In this document: positions 11,515 through 23,050 of the stretch, piece after piece
Layout of the letters: every line of letters begins with the position of its first letter
Numbering within the stretch: position 1 is the stretch's first letter
Assembly (NCBI GenBank): GCA_033182465.1
Contig: CP137320.1
Coordinates: 2,604,001-2,668,000, forward strand
Length of the DNA: 64,000 nucleotides
Source: Sanghuangporus weigelae
Lineage: Eukaryota; Basidiomycota; Agaricomycetes; Hymenochaetales; Hymenochaetaceae
Direction: 5' to 3'
Program-made: the position numbers and the translations under genes
Notes under the pieces: model-generated
Databases searched by the model: none
What the model was told of the DNA's origin: nothing
The model's input: only the letters and a program-made list of their open reading frames with translations

Positions 11515-12880
11515 ATGTCCCGCTTCTTCGCTGCTACGACCGCTGCTTTGGCGCTCATCTCCCTTGCCGCTATCCCTGCTCCCGCCCGTGGCGCTGTTTT
11601 CGACGTGACTGTCGGCGGCCAGGGGATCATTGCGTATAATCCTCCGTTCGTGGTGAGTACTCATTTATACGCTTAACATGTGTTTGTATTAAGTATCCTT
11701 TCTCTATTTAGAGCGGCGCTCAACCAGGAGATCAGGTCGTATTCACGTTCAAACAAAAGAACCACACCGTCACTCAGTCGACGTTTGATAATCCTTGCTC
11801 TCCTGCTCCAGGTGGTTTTGATACCGGATTGTAAGGTCAAATAAGCATTCGTTTGTGCGATTTTGCTGATCTCTTTCCTTGGTATAGTATACCTGTCAGT
11901 GCCGATGTTACTGAAGGCTTCCCGACTCAAGTACTTCAAGTCACCGATACGAACCCGATCTGGGTTTACTGCAGACAAACTGGACATTGCCAACAGGGAA
12001 TGGTCTTTGCGTAAGCTATAGACAATTCTTCTTTCACGCTAGGTCTGACATGGACTATGCCGATTAGCGTAAACCCAGGCGACCGATTCGCTGCTTTCCA
12101 GGCCGCTGCGAACGCTAGCGGTAGCACAACTACTAGCGCGGCAGCTACGACGACTGCAGAAGTTGCAACCACGACACCGTCAGTTGTAACCGTGACTGAG
12201 ACCATTACCGTCGGAGACGGCAACACAGTCACTACTACGTACGGCTCCTATCCTGGTTCGGTGCAACCCACAAGCGTGTCATCCAACAACCATCTCGTTG
12301 TAGTCGGTGGACAAGACCTTGTGTACAACCCGTCGAACATTACCACCCAGCCTGGAGATACCATCACATTCCAGTTCATGGTTAAGAACCACACAGTGAC
12401 TCAGTCAAGCTTCGCTGAGCCGTGCCGACGTCTTGCCGATACGTCTACAACCGGCCAGGTTGGCTTTGACTCCGGCTTTATGCCTGTCAGTGCGAATGCT
12501 ACCCAGTTCCCGACTTTCACGATCACCGTGAACGACACAGCACCTATCTGGGCTTACTGCAGGTCAGTATCCAAAAGTAATGGCATGCAAAAGCTGCATT
12601 CGGACTGATATGTTTCAATCTCAGACAAGCGAACCACTGTGGTCAGGGAATGGTTTTCTCCGTCAACGCGATTGAATCCGGATCGAACAATTTCGCTGCA
12701 TTCAAGCAGCGTGCAATGCAGCTAAACGGCACTTCGGCGTCTTCATCCCCGACTTCGACGGCCTCTGGCTCATCTTCATCGTCATCCTCGGCTGCTCTAT
12801 CAATACATGGCCTCACTGGCGCCGGCGCCGGTGCAAGCCTTGGCTTTGTCTCTCTTCTTTTCGGACTCCTCCTGCAATGA
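11515..12880 (+). CDS. secreted GPI-anchored protein with two cupredoxin domains
   Basis: Five exons: 11515-11652, 11712-11830, 11888-12010, 12068-12562 and 12625-12880; 376 residues. A signal peptide (residues 1 to about 26, ending A-R-G-A) is followed by two cupredoxin folds (about 28-135 and 200-310). Each has the beta pattern P-G-D-x-V/I-x-F-x-F, K-N-H-T-V-T-Q-S, I/M-P-V-S-A, P-I-W-V/A-Y-C-R and H-C-x-x-G-M-V-F. The His, Cys and second His of a type-1 copper site are present, with Met in G-M-V-F as possible fourth ligand. A Ser/Thr-rich linker joins the domains. A serine run and a hydrophobic C-terminus indicate a GPI anchor. This is the fungal extracellular serine-rich cupredoxin family, thought to act at the cell wall; substrate and metal are unproven. 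Confidence 0.9.
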
Positions 12881-13552
12881 ACACTCATTCCCTTGCTTAT
12901 TTATTCGTCTATTCTCTATTTGCTTGGGATTTTTCTTGCCTTCTTAGTTTGAGCTAATGATGAACGGACTGGTGCTTCGGTGTTCACGCACGTTTGTATC
13001 CAATAGACATAATTTCTGTATCCCGCTCGCTTCGCACTTTCTTGCTTCTTGTGACGGTACTTCACGTTAAATATGATAGCAACGAACGCTTCATACGGGT
13101 CTGCATCATCGTTCTTCGTTCATCCAGCTCTGTACAAATCAGGTCTCGTCGAGCACGAAGATCAGAATCATGATTGATATGGCGATTGACGCTGAGATAC
13201 ATGCAAATAGCTGTTTGTCTTGATCGGCCATCTTTGAAGCGGCACTCCATGAAAGTCCTTTGAAACAAACAGAAAAGATAGAAGCAACCAGGACACGATG
13301 GGCCGCGTTTCCCTGAGGCGTCTTCACCCAAAGAATCCGCGGGCGCTTTCAAAGACCCCTCAGATGTAAAGCGGCTCTTAGCTTATCGATAACTTGGAAG
13401 TTTTCAAGCGTTGTAAAGCAATGCGAAGACCAACAGTAGTCTAGCCGTTGAAATTTTCGTCAATTGACCGGAACCTTCATAAGAGTACTGCATAAATATG
13501 CCCCAGAGATCTTTCTCGAAGATCGAGCGACCATTTTGAAATCGAACCCAAA
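12881..13552. other. convergent intergenic region
   Basis: Lies between the 3' ends of the cupredoxin gene (+) and the first esterase (-). A minus-strand frame near 13139-13220 would encode a 30-residue peptide with one hydrophobic helix (M-A-D-Q-D-K-Q-L-F...), but neither upstream exon nor family can be shown, so it is not called. Confidence 0.4.
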
Positions 13553-14697
13553 TCAGCTGAACCAGGTCACCCAACGGTCAGACTTCCTTAGGGCCGCATT
13601 TGTATATTCGCGAGCGACGATTCTGTCTGCTTGCTCTGATGGATGTAGTTCATCAAACCTTAAATTGTCGTTGGCAAATTACTAACGATCCGCGTCTAGT
13701 CAAGTGGGCCGTACGTACCATAGATAACTGTCACGATCAGTCCCATTAACAGTAGTGCAATCTCCTGTGTCGCTGATGTTCTCGTTCAGTTGATAAACGC
13801 AAGACTTGATAGGAGTAACAACATTTGGAGGCGCTGTGCCGTTAAGGTACTCCGAAGGATATGATATAATGTCAGAGAAAAGCGAATGCGAGTCGAATAA
13901 GCCTAGAAAAAAAATGAGTAGCCCTAATAGAGAGTTATCGGCAACGCACTCACCAATATGAGCCCCCGGTAGCGAGGAAGCATACTGTTCAAGCATTAGC
14001 TTTGCTAGAGCATTACCGGTGGTAGTCAGCTCCGTCATGAAAATGCTCCACTCGGTCGAGTTGCGTTCGAGAGTGAAATAACGATTCGGGTACGAGATAT
14101 TCGAATATAGCACCGTTTTCTCGAGGGGGATCATCTGGAATTATCATACATACATGAGTTAGGAACTTGCGTAAATACTCTGACGACTCCACTCACGTTT
14201 TGAAACAAAAAATTACGTGCTCCGCTTTCGTAAAGTACCCTCACCCATCCTGTTGCGCATTCGATAACATCAACTAGAGTTACGCCGGGCATTTGATTCC
14301 CCGTCCATAATGCATATATTCCAACATCGTTCGTGCCAACCCAAAGCGAATATAACGTTTCAACCGGGTCAAGATGTAGAGTTCCGTTCTGAACCTCGGT
14401 AAAATATAGCGGAAGCTGACTTTCCATCACTGAAGGAGCCGGTCAATACGTAAGGTTGTTCGAGCAGGTCGCCCCGGACTTGGCAAAAGGAAACAGATTG
14501 AAGGATCCGTACTCAGCAGCATAAACGGGCCAAGCTGTACCATTGTCTCCAGTACTGACAACATCAGTGTACGAGTCGCCGAATGTAACAATGCTTTTTA
14601 TTTGATTGGGAGAAAGCCAATGTTTCCCCACAGCGGCGGCCTGAGCAGAGTAAAGGAAGAAAAATGTAGACAAGGCGGAGAGGTGCAAGTGAACCAT
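13553..14697 (-). pseudogene. GDSL esterase (CE16-like), copy 1, with an in-frame stop
   Basis: Exons 14697-14197, 14134-13954, 13902-13719 and 13658-13553 total 972 nt, exactly the architecture of copy 3. The frame is open throughout except for a TGA codon at 14445-14443. It falls in the sequence N-N-L-T-Y-stop-P-A-P-S, where the other copies read N-L-T-N-R-P-F-P-S or N-L-T-F-K-P-F-P-S. A C-to-T change of an Arg CGA codon would explain it. Everything else is preserved: signal peptide, block I F-G-D-S-Y-T-D (catalytic Ser), G-T-N-D, and D-E-L-H-P-S-E-Q (catalytic Asp and His). If unspliced and not read through, translation ends after 84 residues, before most of the fold. No intron of workable length can remove the stop. 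Confidence 0.8.
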
Positions 14698-16123
14698 GGC
14701 AAGACGTCCCAGAATCGAGTAGTAATTGCCAAGTGAAAGAAAACCATCGAGTTTGTGGGGTCAAGTATTTATAGATCGATGCTATTGAGCGAACCGCAAC
14801 ATAATGTCGTCCGTGTGCGGACCGCTGGAACGAAAACCAAGGATCTTGTGACCAATATGACAACGCAACATTGTAGTTTGCATTCCGAGTCCATGTGGCC
14901 ATTAGAATGAAAATTCCTCGCGCATCTTGTAAGACATCTACTCCGTGGTGAGCTTGACCGTTGTTGGTTGGTAAAGGTGAAAAGAGAAACTTTCCACGTG
15001 AGCGTCGCGTCGCGTCGCGGTTTGGAAGGTAGGATCGTTATTTCAAGCTCCGCAGAAATTCAAGTTGAGCGCTTAATTGTAATTGAAAACACATCTATAA
15101 AGCGATTACTATGCAAGGCACGCATACAAATAGTTTAATGTCAGCCATACAGTCATGCTTCTCTGCCGATGGGGCACACTCGCAATCTCTACATTCTACG
15201 GAACGAGCGGCCTTTCTAGCGAGAGTAAGGCAATCCCGGTGACTCGACGCGTTCCTTTGGTATTTGGAGTGCGGCGAGCGTAATACGACTTTATCATGTC
15301 CGATCATCTTTAAAACTAGGATATTTCTGACTGTGATTCAACGTCATATATCTCTTGTCGACAAACTCGAGGAAATAAAAAGAAAGGGAGAGAGAGAAAG
15401 GGAAAGGAACTCCTAGTTCTCATGACTCAGGCTGTAACTGACAGATAAATTGTTCGTCTTCTCTGCGTTTACTCAGTGCTCAGAATGGTGCTCTGAACCG
15501 ACCCGAATACTCGAGGCATCGTTTCGTAATTGTTTTGCCGTCTCTTTGAATCTGACATGATTTGTGATTGAGAATTTGTACTCCAATGCCTGAATGGGCA
15601 CTCTGATCTGATCACCGAGAAGTGTAATGTGTATGAACATGAGCTAACTGTGGACCATGCTGGGTCGGAAGTCCAATTTAGGTCCCTTAAATATGAAGCT
15701 GATGAAAACATATGTGTCACTAGAAAAGTTTGGACGGACACACGTCGGACAGGCTATATTGTTGCATTTCTTTGCTGGTCGGCTCAATTAGTTCTTCCAG
15801 AGAAGAACAGAGACTGTACTCTTATTCGATGATACGTTATGACTCCCGATGTAGTTGAACCCACCGCTCTTAAGTGCGGTAATATGCGTATTATCCATGA
15901 TCAGGTCAGGAGACGAGAAATTTTTTAATAGATACTCCCGAAGATCAGACAGAACGAGCTGTGCTTGTGCTTGTATGAGACTAGAGGCAGATGGACCCTT
16001 TTGATCGAACGAAAACGTCCTCGGTCGATCGCGGTTAATCCTCGCAAGAATCTCGCACGTTCTCACAACAAGAATCTTTCACGATCCAGAAATTGTCTTC
16101 TATTGTTTCCTAATCTTCGTCAA
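14698..16123. other. intergenic between esterase copies 1 and 2
   Basis: About 1.4 kb with the promoter of copy 1 at its left end. A GCGTCGCGTCGCG run lies near 15002-15018. Open frames at 15469-15741 (-), 15629-15832 (+) and 15788-16066 (-) have no recognised similarity and no supporting splice structure. Confidence 0.5.
14766..14773 (-). promoter_or_regulatory. TATA box of esterase copy 1
   Basis: TATAAATA on the minus strand, about 70 bases before the ATG at 14697. Copies 2 and 3 have an equivalent element at nearly the same spacing. Confidence 0.6.
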
Positions 16124-17262
16124 TCATCTAAGCCAAGTAACCCAACTATCGGTTTTCCTCAAGACTGCATCAGAGTACTCGCGTGCGACGACTCTGTTTG
16201 CTTGCTCGGATGGATGCAGTTCATCAAACCTAATATGATAACATACAAGCATGAATCTTAATAATGCTCAATGCAGCCGAGTGAACGAAGCATGCGTACC
16301 ACAAATAGCTGTCTCGGTCTGTACCAGTGATGGTCGTGCAGTTTGCCGTGCTTCCGTTCAGTTGGAAGATACACGATTTGATTGGAGTGACTGCATTCGG
16401 AGATGCGGTGCCGTTCAGATACTTAGCTGGACTGGCTATCATGTCCAAGAAAAGTGAATGGGAATCAAATAGACCTGGAAAAACCGTTCAGGAATTCCAT
16501 CCAACTGCCATAAAATGTACTTACCGATATGTGCTCCTACAGAAAATGAAGCTAAGCCCCGAAGCATAAGCTTAGCCAGGGAATTGCCGGACGTGGTGAG
16601 TTCCGTCATGAAGATGTTCCATTCTGTGGCGTTTCGCTCAAGAGTCCAGAATAGATTCGGATACGAATCTCTGGAGTAGAGAACCGTTGTCTCAAGGGGG
16701 ATCATCTGAAATACACACATAATGATCAATGTGTTCTCATAGGAATAAACAAGATCGCTCACGTTTTGTAACAGGAAATTACGTGCGCCGCTCTCATAAA
16801 GAACTTTCACCCAGCTCGTTGCACATTCAATGACATCAGCGAGCGTAACGCCAGGCATCTGATCCCCAGTCAATAAAGCAGATCGTCCAACATCGTTTGT
16901 ACCAATCCAAAGTGAATATATCGTTTTTGCTGGATCCTTAGCGTTCCGTTTTGAACTTCGGAAATGTATAGAGGGACCTGACTCTCCATTACTGAAGGGA
17001 ATGGCCTATTTGTGAGGTTATTCGAGCAGGTCGCGCCAGACTTTGCGAACGGGTAAAGACTAAACGGTCCGTAACCAGCAGCATAGACTGGCCACGCAGT
17101 TCCGTTGTCCCCAACGCTTTCCACGTCTGAGTAAGAGTCTCCAAACACAACGATGTTCTCAATCTGGTATGGATGTGGGCCGAGCACTTGGAATGCAAAA
17201 GCTTGATCACAATAAATGAAGGAGACAGCGAAGGCCAAAGCATTGAAGAGCGTAGCCAGCAT
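16124..17262 (-). pseudogene. GDSL esterase (CE16-like), copy 2, frameshifted
   Basis: Exons 17262-16763, 16705-16525, 16474-16300 and 16229-16124 match the intron positions of copies 1 and 3. Near 16936-16942, after N-G-T-L, the sequence is four bases shorter than copy 1 (17 instead of 21 bases before the T-A-T-A-T-T-C block). This shifts the frame, which runs out at a stop at 16870-16872 after 129 residues. Past that point the correct family sequence continues in another frame: D-P-A-K-T-I-Y-S-L-W-I-G-T-N-D, then G-A-R-N-F and D-E-L-H-P-S-E-Q. All other catalytic blocks are intact, so the lesion looks recent. A 5' signal peptide and block I F-G-D-S-Y-S-D are present. Confidence 0.8.
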
Positions 17263-17732
17263 ACTGAGATGATTCCAGAGTCGAAGTCAAAACAAAAGAA
17301 GACGTGACTAGCTGAGTTCCCAACCGCCAGTATTTATGATCATTTCTGGTTACATTCACTGAACTGGACCTAATGGCATTGTAACGATAGCGGACCGATT
17401 GCCATAGGGGTGGGGATCTCGTGATCATGTACGACACATCGTAGTCCACCTTTAAGGCGCATGTGCTCATGAACACGAGAGTTTCCAGAAGTTCTGGAGT
17501 CACTTGTTCAGATTCGAAGTCGTCAGACAGTGAGAGTGAAAAATTATGGTATGCCCAATTCGTCAGGTAGAAGCAGGGTTCTCGGAACCGCACTTCGATA
17601 AATGGGATAAAAAGACGAGTAAAAGTATCAACAATGTTTTCACGAACAAAAAAAGCCTGAAAGGCGATATGATGATGGAAAATAAATTTTCAGACCCTCA
17701 TTATCCTCTCTTCCTGACTGCCGATAAACACT
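17263..17732. other. intergenic between esterase copies 2 and 3
   Basis: Contains the TATA element of copy 2 at its left edge and the 3' flank of copy 3. No gene is supported. Confidence 0.5.
17331..17337 (-). promoter_or_regulatory. TATA-like element of esterase copy 2
   Basis: ATAAATA on the minus strand about 70 bases before the ATG at 17262, matching the spacing in copy 1. Confidence 0.5.
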
Positions 17733-18855
17733 TCAGCTCAGCCAAGTAAGCCAAGGCGTCGGTAGCCGAAGAATGGCATTCGCGATATGCCTTGCAATCG
17801 TTCTGTCCGTCTGCTCAGAAGGGTGTAGTTCATCGAACCTTTTTCCACCAGTCAGAAAAATAACCCTCGCATAGGCAACAAATCAGTCTTACCACATATA
17901 ACTGTCCCGATCTGACAGGCTGTTGACAATGGTGCAGGCCGGAGAGCCGACCCCTCCTTCTGGGTAGACACAGGAAGTAACCGCGCCAGTGACATTTAAC
18001 GGTGCAGTTCCATTCAAGTACTTGGACGGATTGTCATGAATGTCCGTGAAAAGTCCATGGGAATCGAAAAGCCCTGTGCGTGGAACAAGCATATCTTTCA
18101 ATTATCCGAAGATTTTAAGCACCATATGAAAGCTTACCGACGTGCGCACCAGGAAGTTCATGTACCAGGTCCTGAAGCATGAGCTTGGCGATTGCATTAC
18201 CGGACGTCGTAAGTTCGGTCATAAAAACGCTCCATTCAGTAGTATTTCGCTCCAAGAGCCAATAGTGGTTCGGGTAAGAGTTGGCGGAATACAAAATTGT
18301 GAATTGAAGAGGGATCATCTTAGGAAAGAAAAGTCAGCCTGAACTGTAGGGTCTTGGAAATACGAGTGAATAACTCACATTCTGGAAGATAAAGTTCCTC
18401 GCTCCATTCTGATACAGGGTGCGTACCCAATTAACCGCACAGCCGACAGTATCAACGAGAGTTACGCCTTTTGTCTGATCACCCGTAAGCAGAGCACCAA
18501 CGCCAACATCGTTCGTGCCAATCCAAAGCGTATACACGGTCTCGGCCTGGCTCAGACGTAAAGTTCCGTTCGTCTTCTCTTCGAGAAAAAGTGGAACCTG
18601 ACTCTCCATGATCGAAGGGAAAGGTTTGAACGTAAGGTTATTCGAGCAGACAGCTCCAGCGCGAGCGAAAGGATGCAAGTTGAGGCTCGCATAGTCTGCA
18701 ACATAGACAGGCCAAGCTTGTCCTCCATCGCCAGTGGCCTGCTCAATCTGGGTGTAAGAATCACCGAAGGTGACGATATTCTTAATCCTCGTTTGTGGAC
18801 CGACAGCGAAGGCCGTCGACAAGCACGAGAGGACGGTGAGCAACTTCTTGGACAT
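17733..18855 (-). CDS. secreted GDSL esterase (CE16-like), copy 3, intact
   Basis: Exons 18855-18379, 18318-18138, 18073-17893 and 17838-17733 give 314 residues with no lesion. The start is the Met of M-S-K-K-L-L, which opens a signal peptide (to about residue 20); an upstream in-frame Met would bury it. Block I F-G-D-S-Y-T-Q (Ser nucleophile), oxyanion residues in G-A-V-C-S-N-N and G-T-N-D, and block V D-E-L-H-P-S-E-Q (Asp, His) form the SGNH catalytic set. The pattern G-G-Q-A-W-P-V-Y and C-S-N-N is typical of carbohydrate esterase family 16, which removes acetyl groups from xylo- or glucomanno-oligosaccharides outside the cell. The exact substrate is inferred, not shown. It is the only working member of the three-gene array. 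Confidence 0.9.
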
Positions 18856-18921
18856 ACTGCTGAACTGGAAAGTAGACGATACCAGATGCTGCGGGGGCAA
18901 AAACTGTAAAGCCTATCCAGA

Positions 18922-18928
18922 TTTTATA
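18922..18928 (-). promoter_or_regulatory. TATA box of esterase copy 3
   Basis: TATAAAA on the minus strand, 67 bases before the ATG at 18855; spacing as in copies 1 and 2. Confidence 0.6.
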
Positions 18929-19401
18929 GGTCGCGCCCAGCTGACCCAATAAACAAAGGACCTTCGAAGCACAATGCCGCCGTTGCAGACGTGGCCACTA
19001 AATTCAACCCGAAACATTAAAACCGAAGTCTTGTGACATGAAGGAACCTCGGAGAATAGCTAGATGTAAGGAGAGCAAGAAAGAAAATGCGGAGGGAGAC
19101 CTCGGGACGTGATGAAGATCACTCCAAGCCGCAAATTTACAATCCGCAGGTCCGTACGTGCCGGAGCCCCGCAATGTCTTCTCCACCAAAATAGTCACTT
19201 AAACGTTGCAGTTCATGACTTCTAGAATCCTGTTCGAGCACGGACCGCCACGTGTGTCATTACAATACTCGAGTGACGCGGCACGGAATAACTATGATTT
19301 GATCTCAGTTTTATCAACAATTAAATGTAAGTTTAGGATATCGCTCACTTAAAGATAGAAACGAGGTGCCAGCCACAACAGAATGTCGAAAACATTGTAT
19401 G
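18929..19401. other. intergenic, esterase copy 3 to RAD18
   Basis: Upstream region of esterase copy 3 and 3' flank of RAD18. No gene is supported. Confidence 0.5.
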
Positions 19402-20999
19402 CTATGTTGCATCTTCTTCCTGCGAGTCAGGGACAACAATAGCGCCTTCTCGCGGAGCATTTTGTTGGTCGACGGCTGGCGCATCGTTACTTGTTGTCAC
19501 CTCATCTGGTCTCACGCTCGATTCAGAGAACCCAGGAGCCATCGATGAAGTCGATGGTAAGCTTGAGTCCTTGCCCTTCTTCACTAGGCTGCTGGCCTTG
19601 GCAGCCTCAATATGTTTCTTAAATTCGGCGCTCCTGTTTTTCTGTGGGGCGCAATATGAGTACAGTTCGGCTGAAATAAAGGAAGAAGTCATGTATACCA
19701 TGTACGTTTGGGTGTCATCCACGGAAACTTTCTTTACTTCTAGATTATCCTCCCATCTCTTGAGCTCATTCCTCAGCTCAGTGAGTGATCTCCGCAAACG
19801 CTCCGAGCGGTCCAAGTTAGAATTATAGAGTAAAACGAATCTACCATATTTTCTTTCGGTAAGAGCACTTTTCGCAACGAGAATAACGCACTGTGTATGC
19901 CTTGCAATAAGTTGCTCCCTTGATCCAGAAGTCGATAACTGATATTCTGAGAGCATCTCTCGCAGTTTCTTGTCCTTAAGAAGTTTATAAGAAGGTTTCG
20001 GTATTCGTTCCACATGGCCACCTGGATCAGTAAGGGTTTCTCTGCATGAAAATCAGTCAGTTTTTTGCCGACCACGGCAAGTAATTAGCACTGACCTTTG
20101 TTGCATCTTTCCTTTTATCCTCGAAGTAGATTTAGAGGACCCATTACCGAGAATCCTATTCCAGTCCTTAGTATTTACCTGTCCGCTTTTTGGCTTCGCA
20201 AGGAAAGATCTACAGTTACTATCCATGTGGCCGTTCACGTTCCTGTACATGACCTGTTGACCACACAATGGGCAATTCACAATGCTATGGCCTATCGGAT
20301 GATGAGCATCAGTAAGTTGACGAGCATATACAATCATGACCGGACACTGATGTCCGTACCGTCTATCTGCGTCTCATTCTCCTCCGCATCTGAGCTCGGT
20401 ATGACCTCGCCTTCTAGTCTCTCGTCAAAGTCGTCAATGACTTCCACAGTGCCACGCCAGACAGAAGTCATTTTCGCTTCCGCACTATTGACTCTACGTT
20501 TCTTTCTTGGTGGTGTATCCGGCCTACCGTTGCTTGCAACAATCTTTTCAAGGTGGTCTACCTTCTCGATGAGCTTCAGAATCGTGTCTCTGCACAAACA
20601 TCAAGAAAGGAAGTTTTAGAAACGGTGAAAGCTAAAGACAATGAGATCTTGAAGCACCTAGCTGAGCGCCAGCTATCACACAAGTCTTCCAACTGCGTGT
20701 TCTTCACAAGCTGCACTTCTTCTGCCGGGTTCCGACACGCAGGGCATTCATGCCTATCACGTAAAGACCGCCGCACGCACTGCGCATGTCACGATAGCAA
20801 GAGTGTATCAGAATGACAGAGAGTACCAAATTCATGGAGCAAAGCTCACTATAGAACAAAACGAATGACCACACCCTAGCATCATCGGCGCATCATAGAC
20901 TTCACCGCAAATCTGGCAGCTAAACGCAGCATCGAGTTTTCGCAGACCTGGTGCCTCTGCATCTGTTGGGAAATCGGTCGGGTCGGAGACATTGTCCAT
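19402..20999 (-). CDS. RAD18: RAD18 E3 ubiquitin ligase
   Basis: Five exons: 20999-20850, 20779-20658, 20589-20360, 20291-20096 and 20041-19402; 445 residues. An N-terminal RING finger (about 26-66) has C-Q-I-C, C-G-H-S-F-C, then C-V-R-R-S and C-P-A-C. A UBZ-type zinc finger (about 172-192) reads N-C-P-L-C-G ... H-M-D-S-N-C. A SAP DNA-binding motif (about 250-285) has P-S-Y-K-L-L-K-D-K-K-L-R-E-M-L. This RING-UBZ-SAP order is diagnostic. Rad18 with Rad6 monoubiquitinates PCNA at stalled forks, opening post-replication repair. The first intron falls inside the RING. The C-terminus is acidic and serine-rich. No lesion is seen. Confidence 0.95.
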
Positions 21000-21301
21000 A
21001 CGAGCTGAACGAATGTAGTGGTTGAGGTCTGAGGGTCTGAGCTTATGAGGATTGGAATTTCAAGACGCGTGCACGTGGACGCGGTACGTGATTCATGCAT
21101 GTCACATTCTTGATGGTAACCAGAATTGTTCTTCACCGTTTACACTTCCAGTCGAACTCCATCTTCTTTCTTCTGCGCTGTCTTGATAGAAGTATCAGGC
21201 AACTTGCTTGAGAAACTAAAATTGAATAGTGTCTCAAGAAAGTTTTTAAATTTTATTTACAGGGCTTCGAATTCGTAAAGCCTGGCGCAAAACTCCGTCC
21301 A
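21000..21301. other. intergenic, RAD18 to GH88
   Basis: About 300 bases holding the RAD18 promoter and the 3' flank of the GH88 gene. Nothing else is seen. Confidence 0.5.
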
Positions 21302-23050
21302 TTAGCACTTTGCCAGACCCATCGTGACCAGATCATTCCCGACCTGAAAGGGTAAGAATCTGTGAGCATTCGGCTAATAGCACATTCTCATGAGTACTGA
21401 CTTTCACGAAATAATAGTCACCTTTCAAAATGCATACGGTTATCCTCTTAGTATCGGAGCAATGTTAAAATCTGTACTCACCATATACTGTTCCGGTCAA
21501 CTGGTTCGGCGGGTCTGCGTTAGAGTTTACGGTACCATTGGCGAGGAGACTCTGCCAGTCTGGACGCCAAGCCAAGTCTGTCATCTTGTCCAGGAGCTAC
21601 CATGATGCAAATGACGTAAATCTGCTCGTAGTCCCAATGCGCGATTTGTGAAGAACTCACGGATAATGCAAAATCTCGCCAGAGTCGAGAGCCTGTCGAG
21701 TTTTGCGGAGTTATGCTGTCCTCGAGGCGAGAGAGGAGTAAGAGGCCGGTGGCGGCTATGGTTGCCGCTGAGCTATCTGCTGGACGTGGCGGCGGAACAG
21801 TTGGAGCGTTAAAATCCCTAGATACAAATTAGCGAAAAGAAAAAGACGGTGTCTCTAGCATCACATACCATGGAACGATACCGTCTTTGGGCATAGAGTT
21901 CATGAAGAAAGCCGCCATGTGCCTGGAGGTCTCAAGGTACCGCTTTATACCAGTATTCTTATACACTGTCGTCAAACGATTTCCGTGAGTTTATCTCTTT
22001 CATTCCGTCGGATACTTCACTGACTGGTTGCGAAGCCGTATATGCCCCATGCTTGACCGCGGGTCCATGTGCTATTGTCCGCGTAGCCCTGCGCTGTACG
22101 CCTCCTAATGACATTGCCCGTCGTTGAATTGTATTCAACCACATGGAATGATGATCCTGGGTATCCATAAGCCAGCTATCAATAATCAAATTTCGGGCAA
22201 AACAGACCATCTGGCCGTATGTGGTTCGCGATGGTTTTGTCGGCATGGCTTATAGCGATGTCACGGTATGTATCATTGCCGAACATGTTTGCGGCGAGGA
22301 ATAAGAGCTAATGAAAACGATCATTCAGAAAGCAGGGAAGAGATTATCGAATTGTCATTCCTTTGCTCACATCGAGATTCATCATGTTATCAATTATGAC
22401 CTGAAAGAGACACATCTGACAAATTGTTGGACGTAATTATGACCAAAAATGATACCTGGAAGTCGGTAGGATCGGCAGTGTCCCAGCTTCTTGTGCATCC
22501 TACGATGGGACTGAACCGTCCCGCTAGCTGGTCCGCAAATGTTTGAATAACATTGACAGCAGTGGCATTCTTTGGATTTCTACGGCATGTCGTAAGTATT
22601 CTGGTGTATTATAATCATTCGGTAGATGATCTAATTTGAACGCGCTTACACTTGTAACTCATCCTGGAACGGAAAGCTCACGAATCCAACGTCATGTTCG
22701 AACCGATTATCCGTCAAATACGGCAAAATTCCTGAACTCCATTGTCTTCCAAGGCCAAGCCAATCAACCGACCGGTCAAATGAAGAAGAGCATAATGATC
22801 TCCGAATGTTAAGTTGGTAGAGCGTTCCCGGGAAGAACCCTGAAGTCCATTGATTCGCAGTAAAGTACTGCCATGTCCCTTCACGATCAGTATACTGCGA
22901 ATACCTAGTATCTGAAGTCGACTCATTAGAGGCTGTAGCAAGAACTTTCTTCTCGACTAAAGGGGAGAATAGCTCTTTCGGAAGTCCGGATGCCTGGATG
23001 AAGAGAAGAAATCCTGAGATAGCTAGAATATGTACTAGCATGGTCATCAC
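21302..23050 (-). CDS. secreted glycoside hydrolase family 88 (unsaturated uronyl hydrolase type)
   Basis: Ten exons: 23050-22650, 22579-22456, 22400-22371, 22307-22208, 22156-22025, 21965-21869, 21817-21661, 21596-21482, 21421-21402 and 21343-21302; 405 residues, every junction in frame. Two exons are very short (30 and 20 nt). A signal peptide covers about residues 1-20. The body has the six-hairpin GH88 pattern: Y-T-D-R-E-G-T-W, W-T-S-G-F-F-P-G, H-D-V-G-F (catalytic Asp), S-W-D-T-A-D and N-S-T-W-T-R-G-Q-A-W-G-I-Y-G. Bacterial GH88 enzymes hydrate the unsaturated uronic acid left by polysaccharide lyases. The fungal branch is secreted and its substrate is unsettled. Confidence 0.9.

Noticed and set aside
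15788-16066. Minus-strand open frame between esterase copies 1 and 2 as a gene
   Set aside because: No family resemblance, no splice partner and no promoter-like context; likely chance.
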